Part shown: positions 32,211-41,462 of the stretch, piece after piece
How positions within the stretch are numbered: the first letter of the stretch is position 1
Layout of the letters: every line of letters starts with the position of its first letter
Assembly (NCBI GenBank): GCA_017620205.1
Contig: JAFZQX010000043.1
Coordinates: forward strand, 1 to 56,058
Direction: 5' to 3'
Length of the DNA stretch: 56,058 bases
From: Clostridia bacterium
Lineage (GTDB): Bacteria; Bacillota; Clostridia; UMGS1883; UMGS1540
Position numbers and translations under genes: made by a program
The notes under the pieces: generated by a model
The model's input: only the letters and a program-made list of their open reading frames with translations
What the model was told of the DNA's origin: nothing
Databases searched by the model: none

Positions 32211-32761
32211 ATTGATAAAATCTCTTTCTCTTTCTTTTTGAACTCATCGTCAATATTTTTAATATATTTATCGGTAAGCTCCTGTATGTCTTTTTCTGCG
32301 ATTTTAAGGTCGTCCTCTGTCATTTCGCCGTTTTTCTCCTGCTTTTTGAGATGCTCTATAGCGTCGCGGCGGATACTGCGGATAGCAACCTTAGCTTCTT
32401 CCGTCTTTTTGGAAGCGAGTTTTACAAACTCTTTTCTGCGCTCTTCCGTAAGGGACGGAAACGCGAGACGGATAACCTTGCCGTCATTTGCGGGCGTTAT
32501 ACCGAGTTCGCTTTTAAGAATTGCTTTTTCAATATCTTTTACCATATTTGCGTCCCACGGCTGAATAACGAGCATGTGCGGCTCGGGTATGCTTATTGAG
32601 CCAACCTGCTGAATGGGCGTGGGCGTTCCGTAATAATCAACCGTGATCTTGTCAAGAACGGCTGCGTTTGCACGTCCTGCACGTATTGTTGCAAGTTCTT
32701 CGTGCATATACTCAAGAGATTTCTGCATTTTGTTTTCAAATTCGGGATAAGAGTTTTTCAT
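32207..32761 (-). CDS. frr: Ribosome recycling factor
   Basis: A 184-residue factor that splits post-termination ribosomes with EF-G. Signature: MQKSLEYMHEELATIRAGRANAAVLDKITVDYYGTPTPIQQVGSISIPEPHMLVIQPWD and the C-terminal helical part. ATG at 32761 (AAAGGAATGG upstream) is preferred to an ATG 42 bases earlier, because the extension does not belong to the family. It lies between pyrH and uppS. Confidence 0.96.
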   Translation of the reverse strand: MKNSYPEFENKMQKSLEYMHEELATIRAGRANAAVLDKITVDYYGTPTPIQQVGSISIPEPHMLVIQPWDANMVKDIEKAILKSELGITPANDGKVIRLAFPSLTEERRKEFVKLASKKTEEAKVAIRSIRRDAIEHLKKQEKNGEMTEDDLKIAEKDIQELTDKYIKNIDDEFKKKEKEILSI

Positions 32762-32789
32762 ATCGTTTCCATTCCTTTCTTTCAAAAAA

Positions 32790-33491
32790 TCATTTATGTA
32801 CAATTGTTCCTATTTTTTCTCCGTTTATAGCAAGCCAGATATTCTCGGGATTGTCAAGACCGAAAACTTTGATCGGGATATCGTTGTCCATACAGAGCGA
32901 TGTGGCTGTTGAATCCATAACGCCGAGGCCTCTCTGCAATACTTCCATAAACGTAAGCTCGTCAAACTTTTTTGCGTCGGGATAAACGTTCGGGTCTTTG
33001 TCATAAACCGCGTCAACCTTTTTGGCAAGAAGAATAATCTCCGCGCCGATTTCCGCAGCTCTTAAAGCCGCCGCCGTATCTGTTGAGAAGTACGGATTGC
33101 CCGTGCCGCAGGCAAAAATAACAACTCTGCCCTTTTGAAGATGACGCACAGCCTTGCCTCTTATGTAAGGCTCCGCAACGGCGCGCATTTCAAAGCCCGT
33201 CTGAACTCTTGTTTCAATGCCTTCGCCTTCGAGCGCGTCACACATAGCGAGAGCGTTTATGGCCGTTGCGAGCATTCCCATATGGTCTGCGCGGGTTCTG
33301 TCCATATTGCCGCCGCTTCTGCCGCGCCAGAAATTGCCGCCGCCTACAACGAGCGCAACCTCCGCGCCGTTTTTTGCGCACTTTGCAATAACTTTCGCTA
33401 TCTCTCCTATAGTATCAAAGTCAAGGCCGAAGCCCTGCTTTCCTGCCATAGCTTCACCGCTTACTTTTATTAAAACTCTTTTGTATTTCAT
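32790..33491 (-). CDS. pyrH: UMP kinase
   Basis: The 233-residue amino-acid-kinase-fold enzyme phosphorylates UMP. It shows [28 protein letters not shown], the [20 protein letters not shown] motif and the ATP-site [22 protein letters not shown]. The ATG at 33491 has AGAGGTG six bases upstream, while an in-frame GTG at 33500 lies within that ribosome site. It is first in the pyrH-frr-uppS-cdsA-dxr-rseP run. Confidence 0.96.
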   Translation of the reverse strand: MKYKRVLIKVSGEAMAGKQGFGLDFDTIGEIAKVIAKCAKNGAEVALVVGGGNFWRGRSGGNMDRTRADHMGMLATAINALAMCDALEGEGIETRVQTGFEMRAVAEPYIRGKAVRHLQKGRVVIFACGTGNPYFSTDTAAALRAAEIGAEIILLAKKVDAVYDKDPNVYPDAKKFDELTFMEVLQRGLGVMDSTATSLCMDNDIPIKVFGLDNPENIWLAINGEKIGTIVHK

Positions 33492-33552
33492 AGGACACAC
33501 CTCTTTCTGAATATTATTTCGACATTATATATGCAAAATCCTTTAAAATAGC

Positions 33553-33590
33553 ATAAAAAAAGAGGACTGCGACTTCTTGTCACAGTCCCC
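33553..33590 (-). terminator. Terminator of the upp-uraA operon
   Basis: On the minus strand GGACTGTGAC pairs with GTCGCAGTCC and is followed by TTTTTTT (33554-33560). It ends uracil-permease transcription ahead of pyrH. Confidence 0.85.
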
Positions 33591-33607
33591 AAACTTAAAT
33601 ATTAAAA

Positions 33608-34981
33608 TCAGTTTTTGATATGAGCCGCATTCTCTTCGGAGAATACATAGTCTTTTCCGGGGAGAATTGCATTCAAAACGATACCTGCGATAGCCGCAAT
33701 TGCGAGAGCCGTAAGAGTTATGGGCGTGCCCGCTATGGTAAATGTAATACCGTTTGTAAAGCCCAAAGCGCAAACGAAGATAACGCCTGCAATTATGAGG
33801 TTGCGCGACTTTGTAAGGTCAACCTTGTTTTCAACAACGTTGCGGACACCGATAGCGGAAATCATACCGTAGAGCATAAATGATACGCCGCCGATAATTG
33901 ACGCGGGCATTGTTGAAATAACGCTTGAGAATTTCGGAATAAACGAAAGGATAATAGCAAATACTGCCGCTATTCTTATTACTCTCGGGTCATAAACTTT
34001 TGAAAGCTCCAAAACGCCTGTGTTTTCGCCGTATGTTGTATTTGCGGGACCGCCTATAAGACCTGCCAAAGATGTTGCCAGACCGTCGCCCATAAGCGTT
34101 CTGTGAAGGCCGGGTTCAGCTAAGAAGTTTTTGCCTGTTGTAGCCGAAATAGCAGAAATATCGCCGATATGTTCCATCATTGTAGCAAGAGCGATGGGCG
34201 CCATAACGAGAATTGACGTTATGTCAAACTTGCAGAGCTTGAAGGGCGGAAGACCAACCCAGCTTGCTTCTTTTACAGCGGCAAAGCTGAAAATAGCGCT
34301 GCCGTCGGGGTTTGTTGCGCCGCAAGCGTTTAAGATAAGAGCTACGATATATGCAACCAAAACACCCATGAGTATCGGGATTATACGGAACATTCCCTTG
34401 CCCCAGATATTAAATATTACTATTGTCGCAAGAGCTATAAGAGCCAAAATCCAGTTTGTTGAAGCGTTGCCGATAGCCGATGCCGCAAGCGAAAGACCTA
34501 TACAGATAATGATAGGACCTGTTACAACAGGGGGAAGATAACGCATAACGCGTTTTACGCCGATAAGCTTTATAAGCGCCGCAAGTATGAGGTACAAAAG
34601 ACCTGCGATAACTATACCGCCGCAAGCGTATGCAGCCTTATCGTTTACCGCCATGCCTGCATAAATGCCGTCGCTTAAATTTGCAACAGTTGCAAATCCT
34701 CCGAGAAACGCGAAGGAAGAGCCTAAAAATGCGGGAACTTTAAACTTTGAGCAAAGGTGGAAGAAAAGCGTTCCGAAGCCTGCGCAGAAAAGCGTTACCG
34801 CAACCGTCAAGCCTCTCGTGATTTCTTCGCCGCAAGCTTCTTTGAAGTAACCCATAACGAGAATGGGAACAAGGATTGTCGCGCCGAACATAGCGAACAT
34901 ATGCTGTAAACCTAAAATGAGCATTTTGCCTTTTCCGAGCTCTTTTGCGTCGTAAATTCCTGTTTCGGGTGTGTTTTTCAT
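33608..34981 (-). CDS. uraA: Uracil permease (NCS2 family)
   Basis: The 457-residue membrane transporter has about 14 hydrophobic segments. Signature parts: LGLQHMFAMFGATILVPILVM (N-terminal), PPVVTGPIIICIGLSLA, TMMEHIGDISAIS (substrate/proton-site glutamate) and GGPANTTYGENTGVLELSKVYDPRVIR. It takes up uracil, which Upp, encoded just upstream, converts to UMP. GAGAGGAG precedes the ATG. It ends at a strong terminator. Confidence 0.95.
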   Translation of the reverse strand: MKNTPETGIYDAKELGKGKMLILGLQHMFAMFGATILVPILVMGYFKEACGEEITRGLTVAVTLFCAGFGTLFFHLCSKFKVPAFLGSSFAFLGGFATVANLSDGIYAGMAVNDKAAYACGGIVIAGLLYLILAALIKLIGVKRVMRYLPPVVTGPIIICIGLSLAASAIGNASTNWILALIALATIVIFNIWGKGMFRIIPILMGVLVAYIVALILNACGATNPDGSAIFSFAAVKEASWVGLPPFKLCKFDITSILVMAPIALATMMEHIGDISAISATTGKNFLAEPGLHRTLMGDGLATSLAGLIGGPANTTYGENTGVLELSKVYDPRVIRIAAVFAIILSFIPKFSSVISTMPASIIGGVSFMLYGMISAIGVRNVVENKVDLTKSRNLIIAGVIFVCALGFTNGITFTIAGTPITLTALAIAAIAGIVLNAILPGKDYVFSEENAAHIKN

Positions 34982-35020
34982 GGAAATTTCTCCTCTCAGT
35001 TTTATTCTTTTTATATTTAA

Positions 35021-35659
35021 TTATTTAGTACCGAAAATTCTGTCGCCCGCGTCGCCGAGACCGGGAACTATGTATCCGTTTTCATTGAGTTTTTCATCAA
35101 CCGTGCCAACGTAAACCTTTACGTCGGGATGTGCTTCACAAAGCGCTTTAATACCTTCGGGAGCCGCGATGATGCACATGAATTTTATGTCTGTTACGCC
35201 GCGCTGTTTAAGGCTGTCAATAGCGTCGACCGCGGAGCCGCCCGTTGCAAGCATCGGGTCTACAACTATAACCTGACGGTTTACGATTTCCGGCGGAACC
35301 TTGAAATAATATTCAACCGGTTTTAACGTTTCATGATCTCTGTAAAGACCTATGTGGCCTACTTTTGCGGAAGGCACAAGCGATAAAACGCCGTCAACCA
35401 TACCGAGCCCGGCACGCAGAATAGGCACAACGGTAAGCTTTTTGCCGCCTATTATCTTAGCTTTTGTTTTGCAGATAGGCGTTTCAACCTCCGTATCCGT
35501 AAGCGGAAGGTCGCGCGTTGCTTCAAATGCAATTAAAATCGCAATTTCTTCAACCAATTCACGGAACTGTTTACAACCCGTTGTCTTATTGCGCAAAATT
35601 GAGATTTTGTGCTGAATAAGAGGATGAGTCATAACCGTTAAATTACTGTAATTTTCCAA
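35021..35659 (-). CDS. upp: Uracil phosphoribosyltransferase
   Basis: The 212-residue enzyme joins uracil and PRPP to UMP. Features: [28 protein letters not shown], the PRPP loop [19 protein letters not shown] and the C-terminal [17 protein letters not shown] at 35659 is the most likely start, since GGGAGGGG lies five bases before it; the TTG at 35674 lies inside that region. The promoter at 35720-35748 drives upp-uraA. Confidence 0.95.
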   Translation of the reverse strand: MENYSNLTVMTHPLIQHKISILRNKTTGCKQFRELVEEIAILIAFEATRDLPLTDTEVETPICKTKAKIIGGKKLTVVPILRAGLGMVDGVLSLVPSAKVGHIGLYRDHETLKPVEYYFKVPPEIVNRQVIVVDPMLATGGSAVDAIDSLKQRGVTDIKFMCIIAAPEGIKALCEAHPDVKVYVGTVDEKLNENGYIVPGLGDAGDRIFGTK

Positions 35660-35719
35660 AATAACCCCTCCCAAATCTCTATGTTTCAGAATTTAAATTT
35701 ATAAATTCATATTTTTAAT

Positions 35720-35748
35720 ATTATATCACCCGCGCTTATATTTGTCCA
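35720..35748 (-). promoter_or_regulatory. SigA-type promoter of upp-uraA
   Basis: Minus strand: TGGACA (35743-35748), a 17-base spacer and TATAAT (35720-35725). It lies about 60 bases before the upp start, with no obvious PyrR-type leader or terminator structure between. Confidence 0.8.
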
Positions 35749-35811
35749 GTATAATTTTAGTTTTTTTTGTCATATTTTAAAAGAATTTCAACCTTTATAT
35801 AACAAAAACTC

Positions 35812-35840
35812 TTGAAAGTTTTTTCTTATTGTTATATAAT
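35812..35840 (+). promoter_or_regulatory. SigA-type promoter of the activase operon
   Basis: TTGAAA (35812-35817), a 17-base spacer and TATAAT (35835-35840) lie 34 bases before the ATG of the 975-residue gene. It is divergent from the upp promoter. Confidence 0.8.
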
Positions 35841-35874
35841 TAAATGATAGTTTATAAATACAAAGGAAAATGAC

Positions 35875-38802
35875 ATGGAAAAACGCTATTCTCTCGGTAT
35901 AGATATAGGCTCTACAACGATAAAGCTTATAGTTACCGAAAACGGAAATGTTATATATGAAAAATATGTGCGCCACATGTCGCGCGCGAGACAGATGGCG
36001 GCAAAGATTTTGGGCGAGGCTTCGCACCTTTTAAAGGACGCGGAGTTTACCGCCGCTATCTCGGGTTCGGGCGGCATGGGTTTAGCCGAAGCCGCCGGCA
36101 TTCCCTTTGTTCAGGAAGTTTATGCCACGGGCGAATTTATTTCGCGCACTGCTCCCGATACAAAAGTTGTAATAGAGCTCGGCGGCGAGGATGCAAAAGT
36201 TATCTTTTTTGACGGCGGTATTGACGAGCGCATGAACGGCACCTGCGCAGGCGGCACGGGCGCGTTTATAGACCAGATGGCTGTGCTTCTTAACATGTCC
36301 GCTGACGAAATGGACAAGGAAAGCCTTAAAGCGAAAGAGATTTATCCCATAGCTTCGCGCTGCGGCGTTTTCGCAAAGACGGATATCCAGCCGCTTTTAA
36401 ATCAAGGCGCGGCCAAAAGCGATGTCGCAATGAGCATTTATAACGCCGTTGTAAACCAGACCGTGGCCGGTCTTATACAGGGCAGAAAAATAAACGGAAA
36501 AGTTATGTTTTTAGGCGGTCCGCTTCACTACTGCATGGGCCTTCGCAAATGCTTTATAAACACTTTGGGCCTTGACCAAAACACGGCCATCTTCCCCGAA
36601 TACGACAGGTTTGCCGTAGCGATCGGCGCTTCAATTTTTGCCGAAGGCGGAAAAAAATACACTTACGATGAGTTTCTCTTAAAGCTTGTAAACGCTTCGG
36701 GCCGCGAGGGCGAAACGCATTTAAGGCTGAAGCCTCTTTTTGAAAGCGAAGAAGAATATAATGAGTTTAAGGCGCGTCACGCGAGGGCGCATATTGAAAC
36801 AAAAGATATAAATTCATACAGTGGACGCGCATACGTCGGCATAGACTGCGGCAGTACAACCACAAAGCTTGTTCTTATTTCGGAAGACAAAGAAATTCTT
36901 TACTCATTTTACAGCTCGAATCAAGGCAACCCCGCCGATATAGTAAAAGAAGAGCTTATCAACATACGCAGGCTTTGCGGAGACAGAATAAAAATATGCG
37001 GCAGCGCCACAACGGGTTACGGCGAAGAGCTGATCTTAAACGGTTTTCACGTAGATTTCGGCGTTGTTGAAACGATAGCGCATTTGACCGCCGCGAAGCA
37101 TTTCAGACCGGACGTTGACTTTATCATTGACATCGGCGGTCAGGATATTAAGTGCTTTAAAATAAAAGACGGCGCGGTTGACAGCATAATGCTAAACGAG
37201 GCATGCTCCTCGGGCTGCGGCTCTTTTATAGAAACTTTTGCAAAGTCCATGGGGCATACTGCGGAGGAATTTGCAAAGCTCGGCATATACGCCAAAAGTC
37301 CCGTCGACTTAGGCTCAAGATGCACGGTATTTATGAATTCATCGGTTAAGCAGGCGCAAAAAGACGGCGCGACGGTCTCCGATATTTCGGCCGGTTTATC
37401 CGTAAGCGTTGTCAAAAACGCTTTGTATAAAGTAATACGCGCAGCCACTCCCGATGATCTCGGCAAACACATTGTCGTTCAGGGCGGCACGTTTTATAAC
37501 GACGCCGTACTGCGCGCTTTTGAAAGAGAGACAGGTGCGGACGCCGTAAGGCCCGATATAGCAGGTCTTATGGGCGCATACGGCGCGGCGCTTTACAGTA
37601 TGAAGAAAAAGGGCGAAAGCACACTTTTGTCTCACGAACAGCTTCAGTGCTTCAGCCACACATCGTCCGTCACGGTATGCGGCGGCTGTCAGAACCACTG
37701 CCATATTACAATAAACCGCTTCAGCGACGGAACAAAATATATAACGGGCAACCGCTGCAGCCGCGGCGAAGGCAAGAGCGCCGCAGAGGAAAACCCGAAT
37801 ATGTTCGAATGGAAACGCGCATATTTTGAAAAGTTAAAACCAAAAGCCGGAAAACGCGGAAAAATAGGTCTGCCTTTGGCGCTCTCAACGTATGAACTCG
37901 CACCGCTTTGGCACGCGCTCTTTACATCGCTCGGATTTGAAACGGAATTTTCGCCGTTCGGCAGCCGCGCAATTTACGAAAAAGGTCAGCTGACAATTCC
38001 GTCGGATACCGTTTGCTATCCAGCCAAAATCATGCACGGTCACGTGACGGAGCTTATTGATCGCGGTTTGGATAAAATTTTCTATCCCGCCGCAACTTAC
38101 AATGTTGACGAGCACGAAAGCGAAAACCACTATAACTGCCCCGTTGTTGCATATTACGGCGAGGTTTTGGGCGGCAATATGGAAGCGCTTTCGAAAATTG
38201 GTTTATTAAATCCGTATATAAGCCTCGACAGCCCCAAAAAGCTTTCGGAAACGCTTTATCCATGTCTCTCGGAGATTGATAAAACAATTACAAAACAGCA
38301 AGTTTTTGCCGCGGCAAAGGAGGGCTTTAAAGCGTATGAAGATTACAGGTCGGCCGTCCAAAAAGAGGGCGAAAGGGTAATAAAATTTGCAAGAGAAAAC
38401 GGCAAAAGGATTATGATACTCTCCGGCAGACCTTACCATATAGACCCCGAAATAAGCCACGGCATAGATAAGCTTTCTGCAAGCCTCGGTTTCTGCATAG
38501 TCACGGAGGACGCCGTATCGCACCTGTCTGACTACCAAAACGTAAACGTCTTAAACCAATGGACCTTCCACGCAAGGCTTTACCGCGCGGCGGATTACGC
38601 CGTGCATCATGATGATACAGAGCTTGTTCAGCTTGTATCGTTCGGGTGCGGTGTTGACGCTATTACAACAGACGAAGTGCGCGCAATTTTAGAGCGCGGC
38701 GGAAAGCACTATACGCAGCTCAAAATTGACGAAATTACAAATCTCGGAGCAGTCAAGGTTCGTCTGCGCAGCCTGCTCGGCGCGCTTGAAGAAGAGGCTT
38801 GA
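35875..38802 (+). CDS. 2-hydroxyacyl-CoA dehydratase activase: double BadF/HgdC ATPase plus DUF2229 domain
   Basis: The 975-residue protein has two ASKHA ATPase domains (about residues 5-255 and 320-570), each starting GIDIGSTTIKLI / GIDCGSTTTKLV. Each has two conserved cysteine sites for a shared [4Fe-4S] cluster: NGTCAGGTGAFID with ASRCGVFAK, and NEACSSGCGSFIE with GSRCTVFMN. Next comes a Cys-rich segment, CGGCQNHCHIT...GNRCSRGEG, then a DUF2229 domain (from about residue 660). Such proteins are thought to give low-potential electrons to dehydratase-like partners; the substrate is unknown. In many Clostridia this polypeptide continues into the component encoded next, giving about 1400 residues; here it stops at 38802. 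A structured-repeat copy follows. Confidence 0.9.
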   Translation: MEKRYSLGIDIGSTTIKLIVTENGNVIYEKYVRHMSRARQMAAKILGEASHLLKDAEFTAAISGSGGMGLAEAAGIPFVQEVYATGEFISRTAPDTKVVIELGGEDAKVIFFDGGIDERMNGTCAGGTGAFIDQMAVLLNMSADEMDKESLKAKEIYPIASRCGVFAKTDIQPLLNQGAAKSDVAMSIYNAVVNQTVAGLIQGRKINGKVMFLGGPLHYCMGLRKCFINTLGLDQNTAIFPEYDRFAVAIGASIFAEGGKKYTYDEFLLKLVNASGREGETHLRLKPLFESEEEYNEFKARHARAHIETKDINSYSGRAYVGIDCGSTTTKLVLISEDKEILYSFYSSNQGNPADIVKEELINIRRLCGDRIKICGSATTGYGEELILNGFHVDFGVVETIAHLTAAKHFRPDVDFIIDIGGQDIKCFKIKDGAVDSIMLNEACSSGCGSFIETFAKSMGHTAEEFAKLGIYAKSPVDLGSRCTVFMNSSVKQAQKDGATVSDISAGLSVSVVKNALYKVIRAATPDDLGKHIVVQGGTFYNDAVLRAFERETGADAVRPDIAGLMGAYGAALYSMKKKGESTLLSHEQLQCFSHTSSVTVCGGCQNHCHITINRFSDGTKYITGNRCSRGEGKSAAEENPNMFEWKRAYFEKLKPKAGKRGKIGLPLALSTYELAPLWHALFTSLGFETEFSPFGSRAIYEKGQLTIPSDTVCYPAKIMHGHVTELIDRGLDKIFYPAATYNVDEHESENHYNCPVVAYYGEVLGGNMEALSKIGLLNPYISLDSPKKLSETLYPCLSEIDKTITKQQVFAAAKEGFKAYEDYRSAVQKEGERVIKFARENGKRIMILSGRPYHIDPEISHGIDKLSASLGFCIVTEDAVSHLSDYQNVNVLNQWTFHARLYRAADYAVHHDDTELVQLVSFGCGVDAITTDEVRAILERGGKHYTQLKIDEITNLGAVKVRLRSLLGALEEEA

Positions 38803-38808
38803 AAAAAA

Positions 38809-38897
38809 TGCGCAGAACGCATAAATCTCACCTCACGACGCACCTATGTACGCCTTCGGATTCCGTTTGTCCGTTCTGCACTATTTTTTCTGCGCCT
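38809..38897 (+). repeat. Structured dispersed repeat, copy 4 (deleted form)
   Basis: Begins six bases after the activase stop codon, in the same direction. It has the left motif TGCGCAGAACGCATAAA (38809-38825), then directly the conserved core (CACCTC...CTTCGGATTCC...TTTGTCCGTTCTGCACTA). The internal stem and terminator hairpin of copies 1-3 and 5 are missing, so it is a deletion derivative. Confidence 0.72.
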
Positions 38898-38952
38898 CCC
38901 GGAAAGCGGTTTTCATAAAAACAAACAAAATTCTACCAAAGGATTTTCAGCT

Positions 38953-40260
38953 ATGAAAAAGAAAAACTTTGTCCCCTTTTTAAAGGACATGAAAAAAGAT
39001 TATACAATACTTGTCCCCAACATGCTGCCCGTGCATTTTAAGCTTATGATAAGCGTTTTAAAAACGTACGGCTACAACATGGAGCTGCTGGAGACCGAAG
39101 GACCCGAAATTGCGGAAACGGGACTAAAGTATACGCATAACGACGCCTGCTATCCGGCGATACTTGTTGTGGGTCAGTTTATTCACGCGCTTCAGTCGGG
39201 CAAATACGATCCTAAAAAAACGGCGCTGATTATGGCGCAGACCGGCGGCGGATGCCGTGCGTCAAACTATATTTCGCTTATACGCAAGGCACTTTCCCGC
39301 GCAGGATACGGGCACGTCCCCGTTATATCATTAAGCCTTACGGGGCTTGAAAAGCATCCGGGCTTTAAGCTTACCGTTCCCATGATTTTTTCATTGGTTT
39401 ACGCGGTTTTGTACGGCGACGTTTTGATGTCTCTTTCAAACCAAGTAAAGCCTTACGAGAAAAAAGAGGGCAGCGCGGACGCGCTCACCGGGAAATGGAC
39501 AGAGCACCTCGGCCGCGAGATGGGCGCGGGCGGCAAGCTGAGTTACAGTCAGGTTTTAAAGAACTGCCGCAGTATAGTTTCGGATTTTGAAAAGATAGAA
39601 ACCGAAGCGCGCGATGCGGTTAAGGTCGGCATTGTAGGCGAAATATTCGTTAAATACTCGCCGCTTGCAAACAACAGCCTTGAAAAGTTTCTTATAAGCG
39701 AAGGTGCGGAGCCTGTTGTTCCGGGACTTCTTGATTTCTGCATCTACTGCGTTTATAACAGAAACACGTCCTGTAAGCTTTACAAAACGCAGAAACTGCG
39801 TTACCCCATATATAAACTCGCGTATAAGCTCGTTACAAAAAAGAAAGACGAGATAAGCGATATTATATCGGCATCGGGCAAGTTCCGCGGCTGGACTACG
39901 TTTGATAAAATAGCTTCCCTTGCCGACGGCTACATAAACCACGCCGTTGTTATGGGCGAGGGTTGGCTCTTAACGGCGGAGATGCTTGAGCTTTCGGAAA
40001 GCGGCTGCAAAAACATTGTCTGCGCACAGCCTTTCGGATGTCTGCCGAATCATATCTGCGGCAAAGGCGTTATGAAGCATATCAAGGAGAAAAACCCCGA
40101 TGTAAACATTCTGGCGCTTGACTATGACCCCGGCGCAAGCCGCGTAAATCAGGAAAACAGGCTGAAGCTAATGCTCTTTAACGCGCGCAAAAATGCACAA
40201 AAATCGGACAAAATCTCCAAGGAAGCCGACAATCAGCCGAAAATTGTCCACTTTACTTGA
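38953..40260 (+). CDS. 2-hydroxyglutaryl-CoA dehydratase D-component-like protein
   Basis: The 435-residue protein matches the HgdB/D-component superfamily (DUF2229-linked). It has HNDACYPAILVVGQFIHALQSG, a conserved MAQTGGGCRASNY and the C-terminal QPFGCLPNHICGKG motif, whose cysteines could bind a [4Fe-4S] cluster. It ends with a basic tail. It probably works with the activase encoded just upstream. In some relatives both are one polypeptide, so the gene border may mark a gene split. It ends at 40260, and its stop overlaps the -35 box of the his promoter. Confidence 0.88.
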   Translation: MKKKNFVPFLKDMKKDYTILVPNMLPVHFKLMISVLKTYGYNMELLETEGPEIAETGLKYTHNDACYPAILVVGQFIHALQSGKYDPKKTALIMAQTGGGCRASNYISLIRKALSRAGYGHVPVISLSLTGLEKHPGFKLTVPMIFSLVYAVLYGDVLMSLSNQVKPYEKKEGSADALTGKWTEHLGREMGAGGKLSYSQVLKNCRSIVSDFEKIETEARDAVKVGIVGEIFVKYSPLANNSLEKFLISEGAEPVVPGLLDFCIYCVYNRNTSCKLYKTQKLRYPIYKLAYKLVTKKKDEISDIISASGKFRGWTTFDKIASLADGYINHAVVMGEGWLLTAEMLELSESGCKNIVCAQPFGCLPNHICGKGVMKHIKEKNPDVNILALDYDPGASRVNQENRLKLMLFNARKNAQKSDKISKEADNQPKIVHFT

Positions 40261-40285
40261 CTAAACAGCAGAAGTATTGTATAAT
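40257..40285 (+). promoter_or_regulatory. SigA-type promoter of the his operon
   Basis: TTGACT (40257-40262), a 17-base spacer and TATAAT (40280-40285). The -35 box covers the stop codon of the preceding gene. The leader is about 50 bases long with one small hairpin (GGCAAAG 40305-40311 with CTTTGCC 40317-40323); no T-box or attenuator is visible. Confidence 0.8.
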
Positions 40286-40343
40286 AAAATTTAAGACACT
40301 TTAAGGCAAAGAAACGCTTTGCCCGGAAGGATTGTGATACCCT

Positions 40344-41462
40344 ATGAAAAAAGATTATTCAGACATCTTTTTCGGTACAGGCGAAAAAGCGATACTGGAT
40401 ATGCGCTCCCTGTACGAAAGCTACGGATACAAAAAGTATAAGATGCGCAAATTCGAAGAATATGATTTATATCTTGAAAACAAAAGCTTTTTGGCAGGTG
40501 AAAGCATCATAACGTTTACCGACTTAAACGGTAAGCTTTTGGCTTTAAAGCCCGATGTTACGCTCTCTATAGCTAAAAACGCAAAGCTTAAAGGGCACGA
40601 TGCGCAAAAGCTTTACTATACCGAAAACGTATACCGCGAATCCCGCGCGGGAAACGAATATAAAGAGATTATGCAGGTGGGTCTTGAATATATAGGCAAA
40701 ATTGATTTATGCGTTTTGTGCGAGGTTATCTCCCTTGCCGCAAAGAGCCTGCACACGATAAGCGCAAACTATGTAATGGATATATCGCATCTCGGTTTTG
40801 CCTCGGGTCTGCTTGATGAAACGGAACTTAAACAAAGCGCAAAAACAGAAGTACTTAAAATGCTTTCGCAAAAGGACGCGCATTCAATCGCGGCGCTTTG
40901 CGAAAGGGAAAACGTAAAAGCGGAGCTTTCAGAAAAGCTCATAGCTCTCCCATCCGTTTACGGCAACTTTAAAGAAACGCTCAGAAAAGCGGAAAAGCTT
41001 GTTGTAAACGATAAAATGCGCGAGGCGCTCTCGGAGCTTTACGGCATTTACGGCGTTTTGAAAAACGAAAAGCCGGCAAAAAATCTCCGTCTTGATTTTT
41101 CTATCACTAACGACTTAAGCTACTATAACGGCATAATATTCCAGGGCTTTGTAGACGGCGTCCCCTGCGATATACTCTCGGGCGGCAGATACGATAACTT
41201 AATGCAAAAGCTCGGCACGCCCGCAGAAGCCATAGGCTTTGCAGTATATATTGACCTTTTGGAGCGTTACTTTAAAGATTCTGCCGAAACGGATGTAGAC
41301 GTTTTGCTTACATATTCGGACAAAGACGACACAGCCGCCGTTTTAAAAGAGGCCGACAAAATCCGTAAAAGCGGCAAGAGCGTAAGAGTTCAGAAAAGCG
41401 GCGATACGAAGATAAAATACGGTGAGAAAATCACATTTGAAGGAGGCGCAGAAAATGCTTAA
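40344..41462 (+). CDS. hisZ: ATP phosphoribosyltransferase regulatory subunit
   Basis: The 372-residue protein resembles class II histidyl-tRNA synthetase catalytic cores: ALKPDVTLSIAKNAK (motif 2 region), KLYYTENVYRES and YYNGIIFQGFVDG...LSGGRYDNLMQKLG (motif 3 region). It lacks the anticodon domain of HisS, which identifies HisZ, the regulatory partner of short HisG. Together they form a hetero-octamer that carries out the first step of histidine synthesis and responds to histidine. It is the first gene of the operon. Confidence 0.93.
   Translation: MKKDYSDIFFGTGEKAILDMRSLYESYGYKKYKMRKFEEYDLYLENKSFLAGESIITFTDLNGKLLALKPDVTLSIAKNAKLKGHDAQKLYYTENVYRESRAGNEYKEIMQVGLEYIGKIDLCVLCEVISLAAKSLHTISANYVMDISHLGFASGLLDETELKQSAKTEVLKMLSQKDAHSIAALCERENVKAELSEKLIALPSVYGNFKETLRKAEKLVVNDKMREALSELYGIYGVLKNEKPAKNLRLDFSITNDLSYYNGIIFQGFVDGVPCDILSGGRYDNLMQKLGTPAEAIGFAVYIDLLERYFKDSAETDVDVLLTYSDKDDTAAVLKEADKIRKSGKSVRVQKSGDTKIKYGEKITFEGGAENA

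Noticed and set aside
35660-35719. PyrR-type leader or riboswitch before upp
   Set aside because: The short A/T-rich leader has no stem-loop pair or terminator.
40286-40343. T-box or attenuator before the his operon
   Set aside because: The leader is only about 50 bases, with one small hairpin and no U-run, T-box motif or His-codon leader peptide.
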